A DNA stretch of 64,000 nucleotides from Lomentospora prolificans (lineage: Eukaryota; Ascomycota; Sordariomycetes; Microascales; Microascaceae): contig JARFXM010000006.1 of assembly GCA_029532625.1 (NCBI GenBank), positions 1,798,001 to 1,862,000 on the forward strand, read 5' to 3'. Of the stretch, positions 1-10,471 are shown piece after piece. A program made the translations under genes and the position numbers. Positions within the stretch are counted from its first letter, which is position 1, and the number at the start of each line of letters is the position of its first letter. Under the pieces are notes generated by a model. It was not told the origin of the DNA and ran no database searches. It saw only the letters and a program-made list of their open reading frames with translations.

Positions 1-87
1 CTCCACCTAAACCCTTCAATCTCCCACGATATATATCTGTTCACATCCGCCTTGATGTAGCTGGTCCCCTGCATCATAACTATCCCC

Positions 88-2472
88 ATGTCTTCCCGGG
101 CAATCCAGAGTTTGCGGTACACTCCTAGATTCGTCTGTTCGCAATGCCTCTTCGTACCACATAAACCTGCTTCGCCGTCCGCTTTCCTGCCTCCTCACCT
201 ACTGTACCAACCTGCCCGGAGATGGAAGAGCCAACTCAAACAGGCACCGCGGGAAGCTGCGCCCGCTTCCAAGAAATCAATAGACCAAGGCTTTCCTGAG
301 AGTTTTGAAGAGGCGAAAAAGACCTTGAACGTACGATACTTCGAGCAGGAATCCGATGGCGACCTCCGCGAACTGCAGAGCTCCGATGACTTTGCGCGAT
401 CGCTCGACGGGACCGAGCTTTACCAGCAAGATTTAGAAAATGACCTTGAGAGTATTATGGACATTGTAGACGGGAAGAATACGAACGAACGATTCCGAGC
501 GCAACTCGAGAAAGAGCTCCTCAACGCTATCGAAGAATCGAAGAGACGTAGCACCGAGGCCACACCTGAGGGGCAAGCTACGAAGGCGGCTACCGAGACC
601 CCCCAAATAAACGAGAAGACATTCAGGAAAGAAGCCCAGCGTAGACTCGTTCGGAAGTTGAATAGTGCTCTTGACCGCGCAGAGAAGGCGAACCGCCGAG
701 ACAATGCGCCGTCAAAACGGACTCTTGTGCCACTCTGGAAGACGTATGTGGCGGCGCGTCAGACCCTTGCACTGAGTTGGAATGCTGTTCCCCGCGCAAC
801 TTGGGATATGTTATGGAGGCTCTTCTCCATCGAAGATCCTGTCGGCAATCCGAATCGGTTGTCTCATGTTGCCACACTCTCAAAGGACATGAGTGCGGCG
901 GGAATAGATCTGACCCCGTCACAACAGATCCTGACGATTGAATCGCTATTCGTCGAGAACTGGGAGAATGACGCAGTGAAGAACTGGAAAAGATGCCTCC
1001 CAAAGCTGGGTGCTGACCATTCCAGCTCTTTTCAGCAGTTTTGGGAGCTTGGTGTCCGCATGTTCTGCCAGACCGGAGATATGGAACAGGCTAACCGCGC
1101 TACGGAAAGGCTCCTCAATGCCAAATCGGATCCGCGAATCTTAATGACCTTGATCCGCACTTATTCTCAGATGGGAACGGAGGAGGCCTACACGCAGGCG
1201 TGGGAGGCGTACCGTCGCCTGCGGGGTCTTTTGGGATCTCAGATGAAGTTGGAAGACTACGACCAAGTCATCTCCCATTTCCTAGCCGCAAATCAAACTG
1301 ATAATGCCCTGCATGCATTTGTCGATATGATGACGTCGGGTACAACAGACCTCAAGAAGCACAAGCGTTTGCCGCCCACAGTCGGCAACAAGTTCTTCTT
1401 CGGAAAATGGCTAAAACGACTCATTGGCGCTGGTGAGCTCGATGGCGCATACAACGTCATCAAGTTCATGCTACAGAAACGTGTCCAACCTGCCCCGATC
1501 CATGTCAACGGTCTTATTGGCGCTTGGCAGCGAGCTGGGGGTGAAAGGGATCTGGAAAACGCAGACGCTGTTGCTTGGCAGATGATAGAATCACGCCTAC
1601 GATTCGTGCGGGAGAGACGGGGCGAACAGACGGCCGAGCAAGATAGCGCTGCCTCCACGCCCTGGCCACGAGCAACTCTAGAGACGTTTTCGCTTATGGC
1701 CGAAAACTACCGCCTTCGCCAGCAGCATGACTCCTTGATGCGCCTCTGGCAGGCGTTCAACGAGGCGGAAATCACCCATGACGCCTTCATGATGAATCAG
1801 CTTCTCGAGTCATATCTTCAATATGGCCGGGTAGCTGAAGGTGCAGAGCTTTACAAATCCCTCGTGTCGGGCGGCCGTGTCAAACCCAACCCTCACACTT
1901 TCATGACGCTCTGGAAAATGCTGGACGTAAACCGAATCCACATCTCCCAGGATCAGTACTACTGTGAGATGGAGAATGCGCGCAACACCTTTAATGAGAT
2001 GATGAAGTTTGTCGACGTCTTCGACGAGCCCATTGACGGCCAGCTTGCCCGCAAGATCCTCCACACCTTTCGTCGCCTGCACGACAGTCACGGCTTCCTC
2101 GTCGCCTTGACGTCGCTCAGGAACACATTTGGCTTCTTGCCGCCCGAGCTACTCGTCCTCGAGCTTGTAGTTGGGACAACGAACTTGGCTTGGGATACGC
2201 TCCGCGCCAGGCAAAGGCTACGAATAGAGAAGAAGCGCATGGATCTCGACATCATGCAGAGGAGAGAAGCCTTGGGCAAGTTCTCCGGCTCCGTCAACGA
2301 GCTAGAGGAACTATCGGCCGAGGAGAGGGGGGAAGAGCTGTACGAGTATCTGGTGAGGGTCTACACGCCCGTAAGATCGGAGGAGGACAAGGAGTTCATT
2401 GATGATACCCAGCTTTTGGAAGAGGCTGCGCAACAGATGGGCGTGTACAACGAAGCCACGTCTGGCGAATAA
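88..2472 (+). CDS. Mitochondrial pentatricopeptide-repeat (PPR) type protein
   Basis: Intronless 794-residue reading frame from ATG at 88 to TAA at 2470-2472. The first about 50 residues are rich in Arg, Ser and Pro with almost no acidic residues (starting MSSRAIQSLRYTPRFVCSQC), as in a mitochondrial presequence. A charged linker follows. From about residue 320 to 700 the protein is a series of helical-hairpin segments with PPR character, for example the stretches around residues 355-390, 415-450, 475-510 and 590-625. Known PPR proteins of fungal mitochondria bind single organellar transcripts and act in their translation, stability or complex assembly, so a similar role is inferred. I cannot name the ortholog: candidates such as CYA-5-like or CIA84-like factors are not distinguishable from sequence memory. 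It converges with the TAF3-like gene, which ends 427 bp away. Confidence 0.8.
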   Translation: MSSRAIQSLRYTPRFVCSQCLFVPHKPASPSAFLPPHLLYQPARRWKSQLKQAPREAAPASKKSIDQGFPESFEEAKKTLNVRYFEQESDGDLRELQSSDDFARSLDGTELYQQDLENDLESIMDIVDGKNTNERFRAQLEKELLNAIEESKRRSTEATPEGQATKAATETPQINEKTFRKEAQRRLVRKLNSALDRAEKANRRDNAPSKRTLVPLWKTYVAARQTLALSWNAVPRATWDMLWRLFSIEDPVGNPNRLSHVATLSKDMSAAGIDLTPSQQILTIESLFVENWENDAVKNWKRCLPKLGADHSSSFQQFWELGVRMFCQTGDMEQANRATERLLNAKSDPRILMTLIRTYSQMGTEEAYTQAWEAYRRLRGLLGSQMKLEDYDQVISHFLAANQTDNALHAFVDMMTSGTTDLKKHKRLPPTVGNKFFFGKWLKRLIGAGELDGAYNVIKFMLQKRVQPAPIHVNGLIGAWQRAGGERDLENADAVAWQMIESRLRFVRERRGEQTAEQDSAASTPWPRATLETFSLMAENYRLRQQHDSLMRLWQAFNEAEITHDAFMMNQLLESYLQYGRVAEGAELYKSLVSGGRVKPNPHTFMTLWKMLDVNRIHISQDQYYCEMENARNTFNEMMKFVDVFDEPIDGQLARKILHTFRRLHDSHGFLVALTSLRNTFGFLPPELLVLELVVGTTNLAWDTLRARQRLRIEKKRMDLDIMQRREALGKFSGSVNELEELSAEERGEELYEYLVRVYTPVRSEEDKEFIDDTQLLEEAAQQMGVYNEATSGE

Positions 2473-2899
2473 CATCTCTCAAATGTAACATTATTATTGC
2501 TATATTATTATCATATCAGGTCTAGAAGGGAGCAATGGTCAGTTAGATTTTAGGTCTTGGGCGGGCATATTGAAACACTCCAGGCATACAATGAATTATT
2601 AGTTCAAACTCACATCATCCTCAATGAGCTCCCTCCCACCTGTCTAATTAGTGACTAGTGCATAATGATGGTTGTTTAACCTAACCTTATTGCATGATAG
2701 GAACCAAATTGGTATCAAAAAGAAGATAAGCGTGACTCTTCTCAGTATGAGTGCAGAGTAGCTCGAACTTGTTCACCAAGTAGCTACACAAGAAACCACA
2801 AGATCCCGTGTCGGTATAAACCCTAAAACGCCGTCGCTATGCAGATATACAACCTCCTAGCGCCTTTCCATTTTTTTCCGGCTCTCAGCGCCAAATGTC
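2473..2899. other. Intergenic region between two convergent genes
   Basis: Holds the 3' flanks of the PPR gene and of the TAF3-like gene. It is AT-richer than the flanking coding DNA. I see no reading frame or repeat that I can support. Confidence 0.6.
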
Positions 2900-3630
2900 C
2901 TACGTGAGCTCCATTTCAACGTCTGCTATCCTGTCGTCGACTGAACTCAGAGCCGAGCTCGGGGTGCCGGGGTCGGGCTCTTCCACACGGCCGTTGGGGG
3001 TTTCGGACTCTTCCGGTGGGCCTCTGATGGACTTCTCCCAAGATTCTATGCTTGTGAGCTCCTCGACACCTTCTATTAAAATCTCCCCTTGCTCGTTGCC
3101 TTTGCCTAGGATGGTCGAGTGGTACTTGGAGTCCTCGCCAGTCTTGCTATGCTTCTTCTTGAGAGCTGTTAGGGGTATTGTTAGCATACTGAGCGAAACC
3201 AGGCGTAGAACAAGAATAAACCACGGAGAAACGAACCAGACAAGTAATCCGTCGCGTCAGGGTCGCCATCTACCACAGCGTAATCCCGAATAAGCTTGTT
3301 TCTTGGGCCCGAGAACCACGCCAGAAACTCGTCCATGCCCCTCGTGTCCTCCACGCCCATGTACTCTTGCTCCGTGATGCCCCGCTCGGGCAGCAAGGCG
3401 GCCACGTCCTGCAGCGCCATGCGCACGTCGACGACGGAGGGCAGCTCGGCGTGTTCGTTGTCGGAGGCGTGGTGGGCGGTTTTCTCGGCGAGCATGTAGA
3501 GGTAGCGCGCGGCGAGGTCGGTAAAAGTGTCGAGGACGGCGGGGCGGCAGGCGTAGTATCCGGTCGCCCGGAGGATCTGGAGGACGACGGGGCGGAGAAG
3601 TGCGTGGTAAAAGGCCGGCGGGGAGGTCAT
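2900..3630 (-). CDS. TFIID subunit TAF3-like, histone-fold (Bromo_TP) protein
   Basis: Two exons, 3630-3237 and 3165-2900. The 71-nt intron (3166-3236) has a GTTCGT donor, a GCTAAC branch site and a CAG acceptor, and the join keeps frame. The product has 219 residues. Residues 1-80 form a bromodomain-associated histone fold with the features of TAF3: an N-terminal helix with LRPVVLQILRATGY, then RPAVLDTFTDLAARYL, then a helix around VVDVRMALQDVAALLPE. In TFIID this fold pairs with TAF10. The rest is polar and probably disordered, and there is no PHD finger, which fits fungal TAF3 proteins. TAF8 has the same fold, so the exact subunit is less certain than the family. On the transcript, a run of 20 A lies about 26 nt upstream of the ATG. 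Confidence 0.75.
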
Positions 3631-5035
3631 CTTGACGAGAGATTTCTGTCTTTCTCTTTTTTTTTTTTTTTTTTTTAATTCCTGCGCTTGGTAGAGCTTG
3701 AATACAGAGAGCTTCAGGATTTGGTGTGTCCGACGGAATAGCTTCCCCAGGTATCAATCGTCGATTATGATGCAGATGGGAAGTAAATAGTCTCTCCGCC
3801 GGATGGGAAATCCAGTTTGTGATGTATCGGCGAGGGGAAGGTAGCCCGAAGAACTTCGTGATGGCGGGAGGTGAAGAGTCGCGATGGTTGATGCCAGTTA
3901 GGTTTGAGATGGACAATTTGAGAGTCGCCCTTTCTTATAGAGAAATTCATGGGTTCGCTCCGATCATCTTGCCAGGGCAGAGTCGTGCGATCCGATGTCC
4001 GCGTGGGAAGACGAGACGAGGGAAGGCGCGATCAGGGAGTGGTGTCGCTGTGGACAGAATCAACGAAGTAATTTGCTGCCTCAGCCTTATTGTGACAGGA
4101 CGAGTAATGCAGGTCAGGTCGCGATTGGCAAGGAAGGTGCGGGTTGGTCTTGCTGTGGTTCCTGGTATGGTGGAACAATTCTTGTGTGGGTTGCGTGTGG
4201 CTTGATCTCGTGCTTCAGCCACGCAGGCTCCTAGCTCTTCGCCACGTCCCCAACACCTACCCATCTGGTGATCCACAGTACAAGATCCATTAGACCGACC
4301 AGAGTGGTACTGTACCTTGACGCAGATGAGCACAGAATGCATAATTAGTGGGGCGCCGACTCCAGCCAGCTGGCGGGGTGGCGCTCATGTTATTATCTCT
4401 TACAGTGATCACACTGTAATACTGGGTAGTACTGTGGGTACTTGTAGATTGATCGCTGGCTGGCTGGCAGGCAGTGCTGGCCCCAAGAGCGCCCCAAGAC
4501 TTTGCCAGGCGCACCCCAGTACTTTGAGATATGCCAGCCGTCCGAAGACCTCGGCGTCCCACTCATCGCGCGGGGTAGCACCAGTGGCTCGCATTTATTT
4601 GGGACCGCAGTTTAGCGCACAGTCGCACTCGTACCCCGGAGTCTCGGTATCTGACGGCTCTTGGTCCTGCCCGGCATCAATCGGCAAATAGATTGGTGTC
4701 TCCTCCGGAAATGGGGAAATGCTCGATACACATGTCGGGGCTGGCACCTTCTTTCCTTAAGTGAGGGGCGAAAAGGTGAAGCTAGGGTAGCTCAATGTTA
4801 GAAACCTGTCGTGACCGCCCCTTTATCTCCACCGTCCGCCCTCCTCCCTACGCAACCTATACGCTCTCACTAGTCCTTCCCAAGTTCACGATGCAGTGGT
4901 GCCCAATTCTATGATTTGTCCTTGCAAACAGCACCACCTCCCCTGGCCCAAGATAGGAGTAGCCCGCGCTGAGCTCCAATTGTATATTAGAACAGCCACC
5001 CTGCCGCATAACCACGCCCTTTCCGCGCTAGGACC
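3631..5035. other. Divergent intergenic region, TAF3-like gene / MMSDH
   Basis: Contains the T20 tract at 3657-3676 and, at 4450-4476, short CTGG/CAGG runs. Reading frames here of up to 219 codons (for example on the minus strand at 3257-3916) overlap the first exon of the TAF3-like gene in another frame and look like chance. Promoters for both flanking genes are expected here, but I could not place specific sites. Confidence 0.55.
3657..3676. repeat. T20 homopolymer, 5' leader of the TAF3-like gene
   Basis: Twenty consecutive T on the plus strand, which is A20 on the sense strand of the TAF3-like gene, 27-46 nt upstream of its start codon. If transcription starts further upstream, the mRNA leader carries an oligo(A) tract. 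Confidence 0.9.
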
Positions 5036-6819
5036 ATGCGACGCTTCCCCCTTCGAAGCCTTCACCGCGGCGTTCGCTTCCAGTCCACGCTTCTTTCCGG
5101 AAGATCGCCACTCTGCTCAGCATCAGCCATGAGTCCGCCGTCCTCATCGCAGGCGTCCCTCGCCGTTCGTCGGCTCCATGCCACCGCGAAGCACCTCCAG
5201 ATTCCCGCCCATCTCGACTCCACCCCAACCAGCTACATCAAGACTCATGATAAGATCGAGAAGCCTGAGGACACCCCTTACTTCCTTGACAATGAGTTCA
5301 AGAGTTCCAAAGCGACCGAATTCATCGATCTACATGACCCCGCCACCAATCACCTCATCACCCGCGTCCCGCAGATGACCGATGACGAGCTCAAGGCCGC
5401 TGTGGAGAGTGCCGAAAAGGCCTTCCCCGCGTGGAGGGCCACCAGCGTATTGGCCCGCCAGCAGATCATGTTCAAGTTTGTGGCCTTGATCCGCGAGCAC
5501 TGGGACCGGCTCGCCGCTAGCATCACCCTCGAGCAGGGCAAGACCTTTGCCGATGCGAAAGGTGACGTGTTGAGGGGTCTGCAAGTTGCCGAGGCTGCGT
5601 GTGCGGCACCAGAGCTGCTCAAGGGCGAGGTGCTCGAGGTCGCCAAGGACATGGAGACGAGGACGTATCGTGAGCCATTGGGTGTTGTGGCCGCCATCTG
5701 CCCCTTCAGTACGTGATGCCTTTTTGAAGATAATTTTATGTACATCGTGCTAACCACCTTGTAGACTTCCCCGCTATGATTCCGCTCTGGTGTATACCGA
5801 TTGCTACCGTAACTGGTAACACTCTGATTCTGAAGCCCTCCGAACGTGACCCTGGTGCGGCTATGATCCTCGCCGAGCTCGTTGCCCAAGCCGGCTTCCC
5901 TCCCGGCGTGGTCAACGTGGTTCATGGCGCCCACCGTGCTGTTAACTTCATTCTCGACGAGCCCGCCATTAAGGCTGTCAGCTTCGTCGGCGGTAACAAG
6001 GCAGGAGAGTACATATTCTCTCGAGGCTCCGCTAATGGCAAGCGGGTCCAGGCCAACCTCGGTGCGAAGAACCATGCCGCCGTGCTCCCCGACTGCAATA
6101 AGAACCATTTCATCAACAGTGTCGTCGGCGCTGCGTTCGGTGCCGCCGGTCAGCGTTGCATGGCCCTGAGCACCCTCGTCTGTGTCGGCGAGACCAAGGA
6201 GTGGCTTTCTGATCTCGCCGCGAGCGCCAAGGCTCTCAGCGTCAACGCCGGCTTCGAGGAGGGCGCTGACCTCGGCCCCGTAATCTCCCCTCAGAGCAAG
6301 GCCCGCATTGAGGATCTTATTGCCAGTGCCGAGAAAGAGGGCGCTACCATTCTCCTAGACGGCCGCGGATACAAGCCCGCCAAATACCCTAACGGCAATT
6401 GGGTTGGCCCCACTATCATCACCAACGTCACGCCTGAGATGCGCTGCTACAAGGAGGAGATCTTTGGTCCCGTCCTCGTCTGCCTTAACGTCGACAGCCT
6501 CGACGACGCTATCAACCTCATTAACAAAAATGAGTACGGCAACGGTGTCGCCATCTTCACCCGCTCCGGTCCCACCGCTGAAACCTTCCGCCGCTCTATC
6601 GAGGCGGGTCAGGTCGGCATCAACGTTCCCATCCCCGTTCCCCTTCCCATGTTCTCCTTCACCGGTAACAAGAAGAGCATCGCCGGCGGCGGCGCTAGCA
6701 CGTTCTACGGCAGGCCCGGCGTCAGCTTTTACACCCAGCAAAAGACTGTCACGGCTTTGTGGAGATCAGACGATGCTCTCTCCAAGAAGGCGGACGTGGC
6801 TATGCCCACTCACTCCTAA
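5036..6819 (+). CDS. Methylmalonate-semialdehyde dehydrogenase (acylating), mitochondrial
   Basis: Two exons, 5036-5708 and 5765-6819, joined in frame across a 56-nt intron (GTACGT...TAG), give 575 residues. The family (ALDH6) oxidises methylmalonate or malonate semialdehyde with NAD and CoA, giving propionyl-CoA or acetyl-CoA, in valine, thymine and beta-alanine breakdown. The sequence shows an Arg/Ser-rich N-terminus of about 50 residues that fits a mitochondrial presequence, then a full ALDH fold. Motifs include the Rossmann region with [18 protein letters not shown] and the active site [11 protein letters not shown] with the catalytic Cys at about residue 356. The cofactor segment EEIFGPVL follows, then a C-terminus with [11 protein letters not shown]. 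Two other ATGs occur in the presequence, but 5036 is the first and gives the most complete targeting signal. Confidence 0.93.
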
Positions 6820-7374
6820 CGAACCACAGAGTTTGTGCGAACAGGAATCGGCATTGCAGGGCTACCGGGCTATACATGACTGTGATTTCTCGGAAATTGC
6901 TAGTTTAAAGAGATATAAATCGATGGTGGCCGAAAGTGTACCATTTTGCTTTGCATAACTTCAATTTAATACATTTTCACTACTGGCGAGCGCATTTGAT
7001 GGTGACTAGTTCAATTGCCTATTCGTATGGAAAACTAGTCCCTACGGGGACTTGATACTAGATATAGCCTACCCAAGAACCCTAACTACTTACCAAACTC
7101 CGAGTAGCACATATCGTCTCCAGAGCACCTTTTCCTCGCCGTTTCCTCCACGATCCAAGCCACATACCCTTATGATGCGAATCTGGGCAAGAACACCTAA
7201 CCCGAGCAGCTCAAGCACCAACACAGCCACAAGTGGCCTAGCAGTTCATCTGGAGCCCTCAGAAAGTGCTCAGAAAGTTAGAAAACCACCGAGGTTGTTT
7301 TCGGGGTTTGTTCCGAGGACTTGGGCGGGGGTTCGAATCCTCCAATGGGTAATAGGATACTGCCTGTTTTTCTA

Positions 7375-7400
7375 GGGGTTGGGGTTGGGGTTGGTTTTGG
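7375..7400 (+). repeat. (GGGGTT)3 G-rich repeat
   Basis: Three perfect GGGGTT units followed by GGTTTTGG, 555 bp downstream of the MMSDH stop codon. The unit looks like a ciliate telomere repeat but is isolated here. The fourth G tract has only two G, so only a weak G-quadruplex is possible. Confidence 0.8.
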
Positions 7401-7900
7401 CTCCCTGTTTACCATGACTTCCTCTTTTCTACCCTCAGGGTCAATTTTGTGTCTTGCTTGTCGCCGTCTTTGGCGCGACCGCTCTATGTCGAGGTCTCCA
7501 CCATCGTAGCGGGCGAAGGGCTAGTTAGAACTTGAGTGCCGGATTCGTTCGTTTCATCTTCGTAACTAACTCACTCCTTACTCATCGGAGATTTCCTGTC
7601 GATACGAACAGACTGTAGAGTTGACATCTAGTATATTCTGTAGGGCTACTACAACTACTAACCCCTACATGTCCCTCTCGTCTCCGGAAATGAAAACCCA
7701 AGCCGTTTTTCACAACCATCACTATCATCAAGCTCCTCGGCTTCGACTTGAACAAAAGCGAGGAAGGGAAGAAAAGAGAAAACAAACCAAAAAAATTCCA
7801 AAGCCGACATTTCATTCAAACTCCCCAGGCTCCTTAGATGCCGTGCTCCAAAGTAGAGAAAGTAACGGAGATGGAAGAAAAACATTTAGGACACTGGATG

Positions 7901-7919
7901 AAAAAAAAAAAAAAAAAAA
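7901..7919 (+). repeat. A19 homopolymer
   Basis: Nineteen consecutive A in the intergenic region between MMSDH and the flavin monooxygenase gene. Confidence 0.9.
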
Positions 7920-8239
7920 TCATTTAAGGGCTGAACGACACAAAGGGGAATAAGCGTTGTAAAAGAGGAGGAGGCTCCCGTGTAGGACGTGTATAACAGA
8001 AAGGCTTTAACCCTACATCCCGATACTCCGGTGCATTGCGTGAGTGAGGCGCGAGGTTGGTTGGTCATGATTGTATTGTGTATATGCTGATGATATGTCC
8101 GAGAAGAGAGGTGGATGATTTTATGGTACAGCGCCGTTCAGCAGATTGCAAGACTCTCGGTTCAAGGAGGATTGGGGTAACTCGTAGTGACGATGATTAA
8201 GGACCAGCGAATACCTCGCGTCGAACTGTGCGCTTTTTC

Positions 8240-10471
8240 TTATGCGGGGAGCTGCAAGAAACCCTCGTAGTAGGCGTCTAACCATCTGGCCGCTTCCTCG
8301 CCAGAATCATCCATGTTCGTATCCCATCGTCCGACGGAGCCGATGTAACCATCGGGCCGCACGTTGACAATAGCTACCTCACCAGGCCCAAGGCTGCCAA
8401 GCCACTTGTTCGTGCATAGCTTGCCTTGAGTATCCTGCTCTGGAATGTCATCCAGGTAGAAAGTCCAGCGGCTGTCCTGGAGTAAAGCCGGTAGGTCAGA
8501 GATTTCCACATCGGCTTTCGGCATCGTAGCTGGTTCCGGTTAGTTTATCTAGCGTAATATACATTTGAAAAGAAGATGTGCGAACTTACTGATAAGAGCA
8601 AAAGTGAATAGATGGCTGACTGCGGTGTACCGCTCGGGACGCTGATAAATATCTTCTGGGGCGGGTAAGCGAGGCTGGGCGGCGTAAGAAACGCTCGCTG
8701 CAGCCGATAGCTTGCTGATAAACGAGTTCCTTGACGCGATGGCCTGACAGAAGGTTTCGAGGAAGGGACCCGACTGCTGAACATCCCACATTAGGAGGTA
8801 TATCCTGAACTGGCCAAGCATTGGGATATCGAGCTGGACATCCACAGGGTTGGAGTCGATATATCGGGTAACCTTAGCCGGAGGCAGAAGGCAACCAGGC
8901 TTTGCTTCACCCATAGCCCATAACTGGTCGATGGGACGGTTGATACAGTTCTCACTGTATTCCGCACCGATTCCCGACATGAAGCGCACGTTAGTCTTGA
9001 AGCTCTCAGCAATGGCAACGGAGTCGCCTCCGGCGATTTGGTAGGCGTGCTCGTAATCGAAGTTGACCAGGTCGAGAGCGATCTTCCTTCGCTCCTGCTC
9101 GTAGCTCTCTAGGAGGGCAGGTTTTGCGAGCCCACGGACGGAGAAGTTGAGCTTCCAGGCTAGGTTCCAGGAGTCATGCATCGACGTATTCATACCCTGG
9201 GCTGACTTCGGAGAGTGAGTATGACTAGCATCACCAGCGAGGAAAGCACGGAGGTGGTTATCACTGAAGCGACTCGCCACGCGCTGGCCAATCTGGTACC
9301 TTCCGAACCATTCTAGGTACTTCCAGTCGATTTCATAAGGAGCCATGATCTTCTTGGCGCGCTGCATGATGAACTCCTGACCGAGCTCTCGGCGATCGGA
9401 TTTGGGACCGAGCTTCAACTCGATATACAATCTCGTCATGTTCCGCTCTCGGGGAACTATTAAGATGGAGCCGTGTTCCTTGGAGTTAACCAAGGTCTTT
9501 GACCAGATATCGGGGAAATCGGTCACAAGCTCTCCGTCAAGCACGCCCCAGATGGCTGCCTGCGACATGCCCACCGGTCGGGCATCCGGTATGCTCTTTC
9601 GGACTTTTGAATGAGCTCCGTCACCTATATCACGGCTCAAGTTAGCTATGACACTTTCAATGACGCGCATTGTACGGAATGAGAATAATGAAGGGTGTAG
9701 AAGTGCGTCAAGTCAAGATCATTGAATATGGTGAAGCTGGGAGGCCTTACATCCAATCAGGTACTGGGTATGAATAGTTCTTCGGTCCTGGGTGACATTT
9801 GTTCGGCAGTTTACCTGTAGCGGTCGGCTCTTATCCTCGGGCACGTTGTACGACTCAAACGCTGTGTTCCGCCGGACCTCGACTCCGCGTTTCCTCATAT
9901 CCTCGATGAACAGACTTTCAACCATTCCTTGGTGGACGAGGAGAATGTAGGGGTCTAAAACGTCGATAATCGGGGGGTAATGAACCTCACGACCAAGTCT
10001 GTGAAGCGGCTCCTCGGGAGTACTACGCCAGAAAGAAATATCGTACACGCGAACGCCTCGTTGTAATAATGGATCTGCAAGGCGCATCTGTCTGAAAGTT
10101 TCGATCGTCTTGGGTTGGAGACCGTCGGCCCTGCAATGAGTTAGGCATTTTACGAGCAAAGGCAACGGGCACGAAGTATACTGTCCACGAGGGACCTATA
10201 TCGAGATGGAAGCTCACCTCCCCACGGGCGTCTGATCAGCCCTATCGTCAATGACGGTGGCCTTGATACCAAATCGCGAGAGGTTGGTGGCCAGCATCAA
10301 GCCGGCAGGACCGGCACCAACGATACACACCTGGCACTCAGAAGGTGGCAGAGGAAGGCTGCGGAACCTTGCTAGAGCATCCATAGTTGTGTCAAGGGCG
10401 GCATCTTGGCGGTTTTCGCCATTCTGTTGATCGCCCATGTCGGTGTCGGAGTGGAGTGCTCCTGGGGCCAT
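8240..10471 (-). CDS. FAD-dependent aromatic monooxygenase, phenol 2-monooxygenase type
   Basis: Four exons, 10471-10218, 10130-9751, 9624-8590 and 8529-8240, with introns of 87, 126 and 60 nt. All joins keep frame and give 652 residues, close to yeast phenol hydroxylase. Three group A flavoprotein signatures are visible. The N-terminal dinucleotide fold [19 protein letters not shown] lies at about 49-67. The DG motif [14 protein letters not shown] is rebuilt exactly by splicing intron 2. The GD motif [20 protein letters not shown] binds the flavin ribityl chain. The C-terminal 180 residues match the thioredoxin-like dimerisation domain of the phenol hydroxylase family. Such enzymes ortho-hydroxylate phenols with NADPH and O2, but the real substrate cannot be read from sequence. 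No other aromatic-degradation gene lies nearby. No targeting signal is evident, so it is probably cytosolic. Confidence 0.88.

Larger units (their letters stand above)
6820..8239. other. Convergent intergenic region, MMSDH / flavin monooxygenase
   Basis: About 1.4 kb of 3' flanks. It holds a GGGGTT repeat at 7375-7400, an A19 tract at 7901-7919 and a T-arm-like sequence at 7329-7345 that does not extend into a tRNA. No gene is supported. Confidence 0.55.

Noticed and set aside
5350..6108. 252-codon minus-strand frame over MMSDH
   Set aside because: Antisense shadow that also crosses the MMSDH intron. Nothing recognisable.
7270..7350. tRNA-like T-arm (GGGGGTTCGAATCCTCC)
   Set aside because: The 3' flank AATGGGT has no matching 5' acceptor strand within a tRNA length upstream, and no anticodon arm can be folded.
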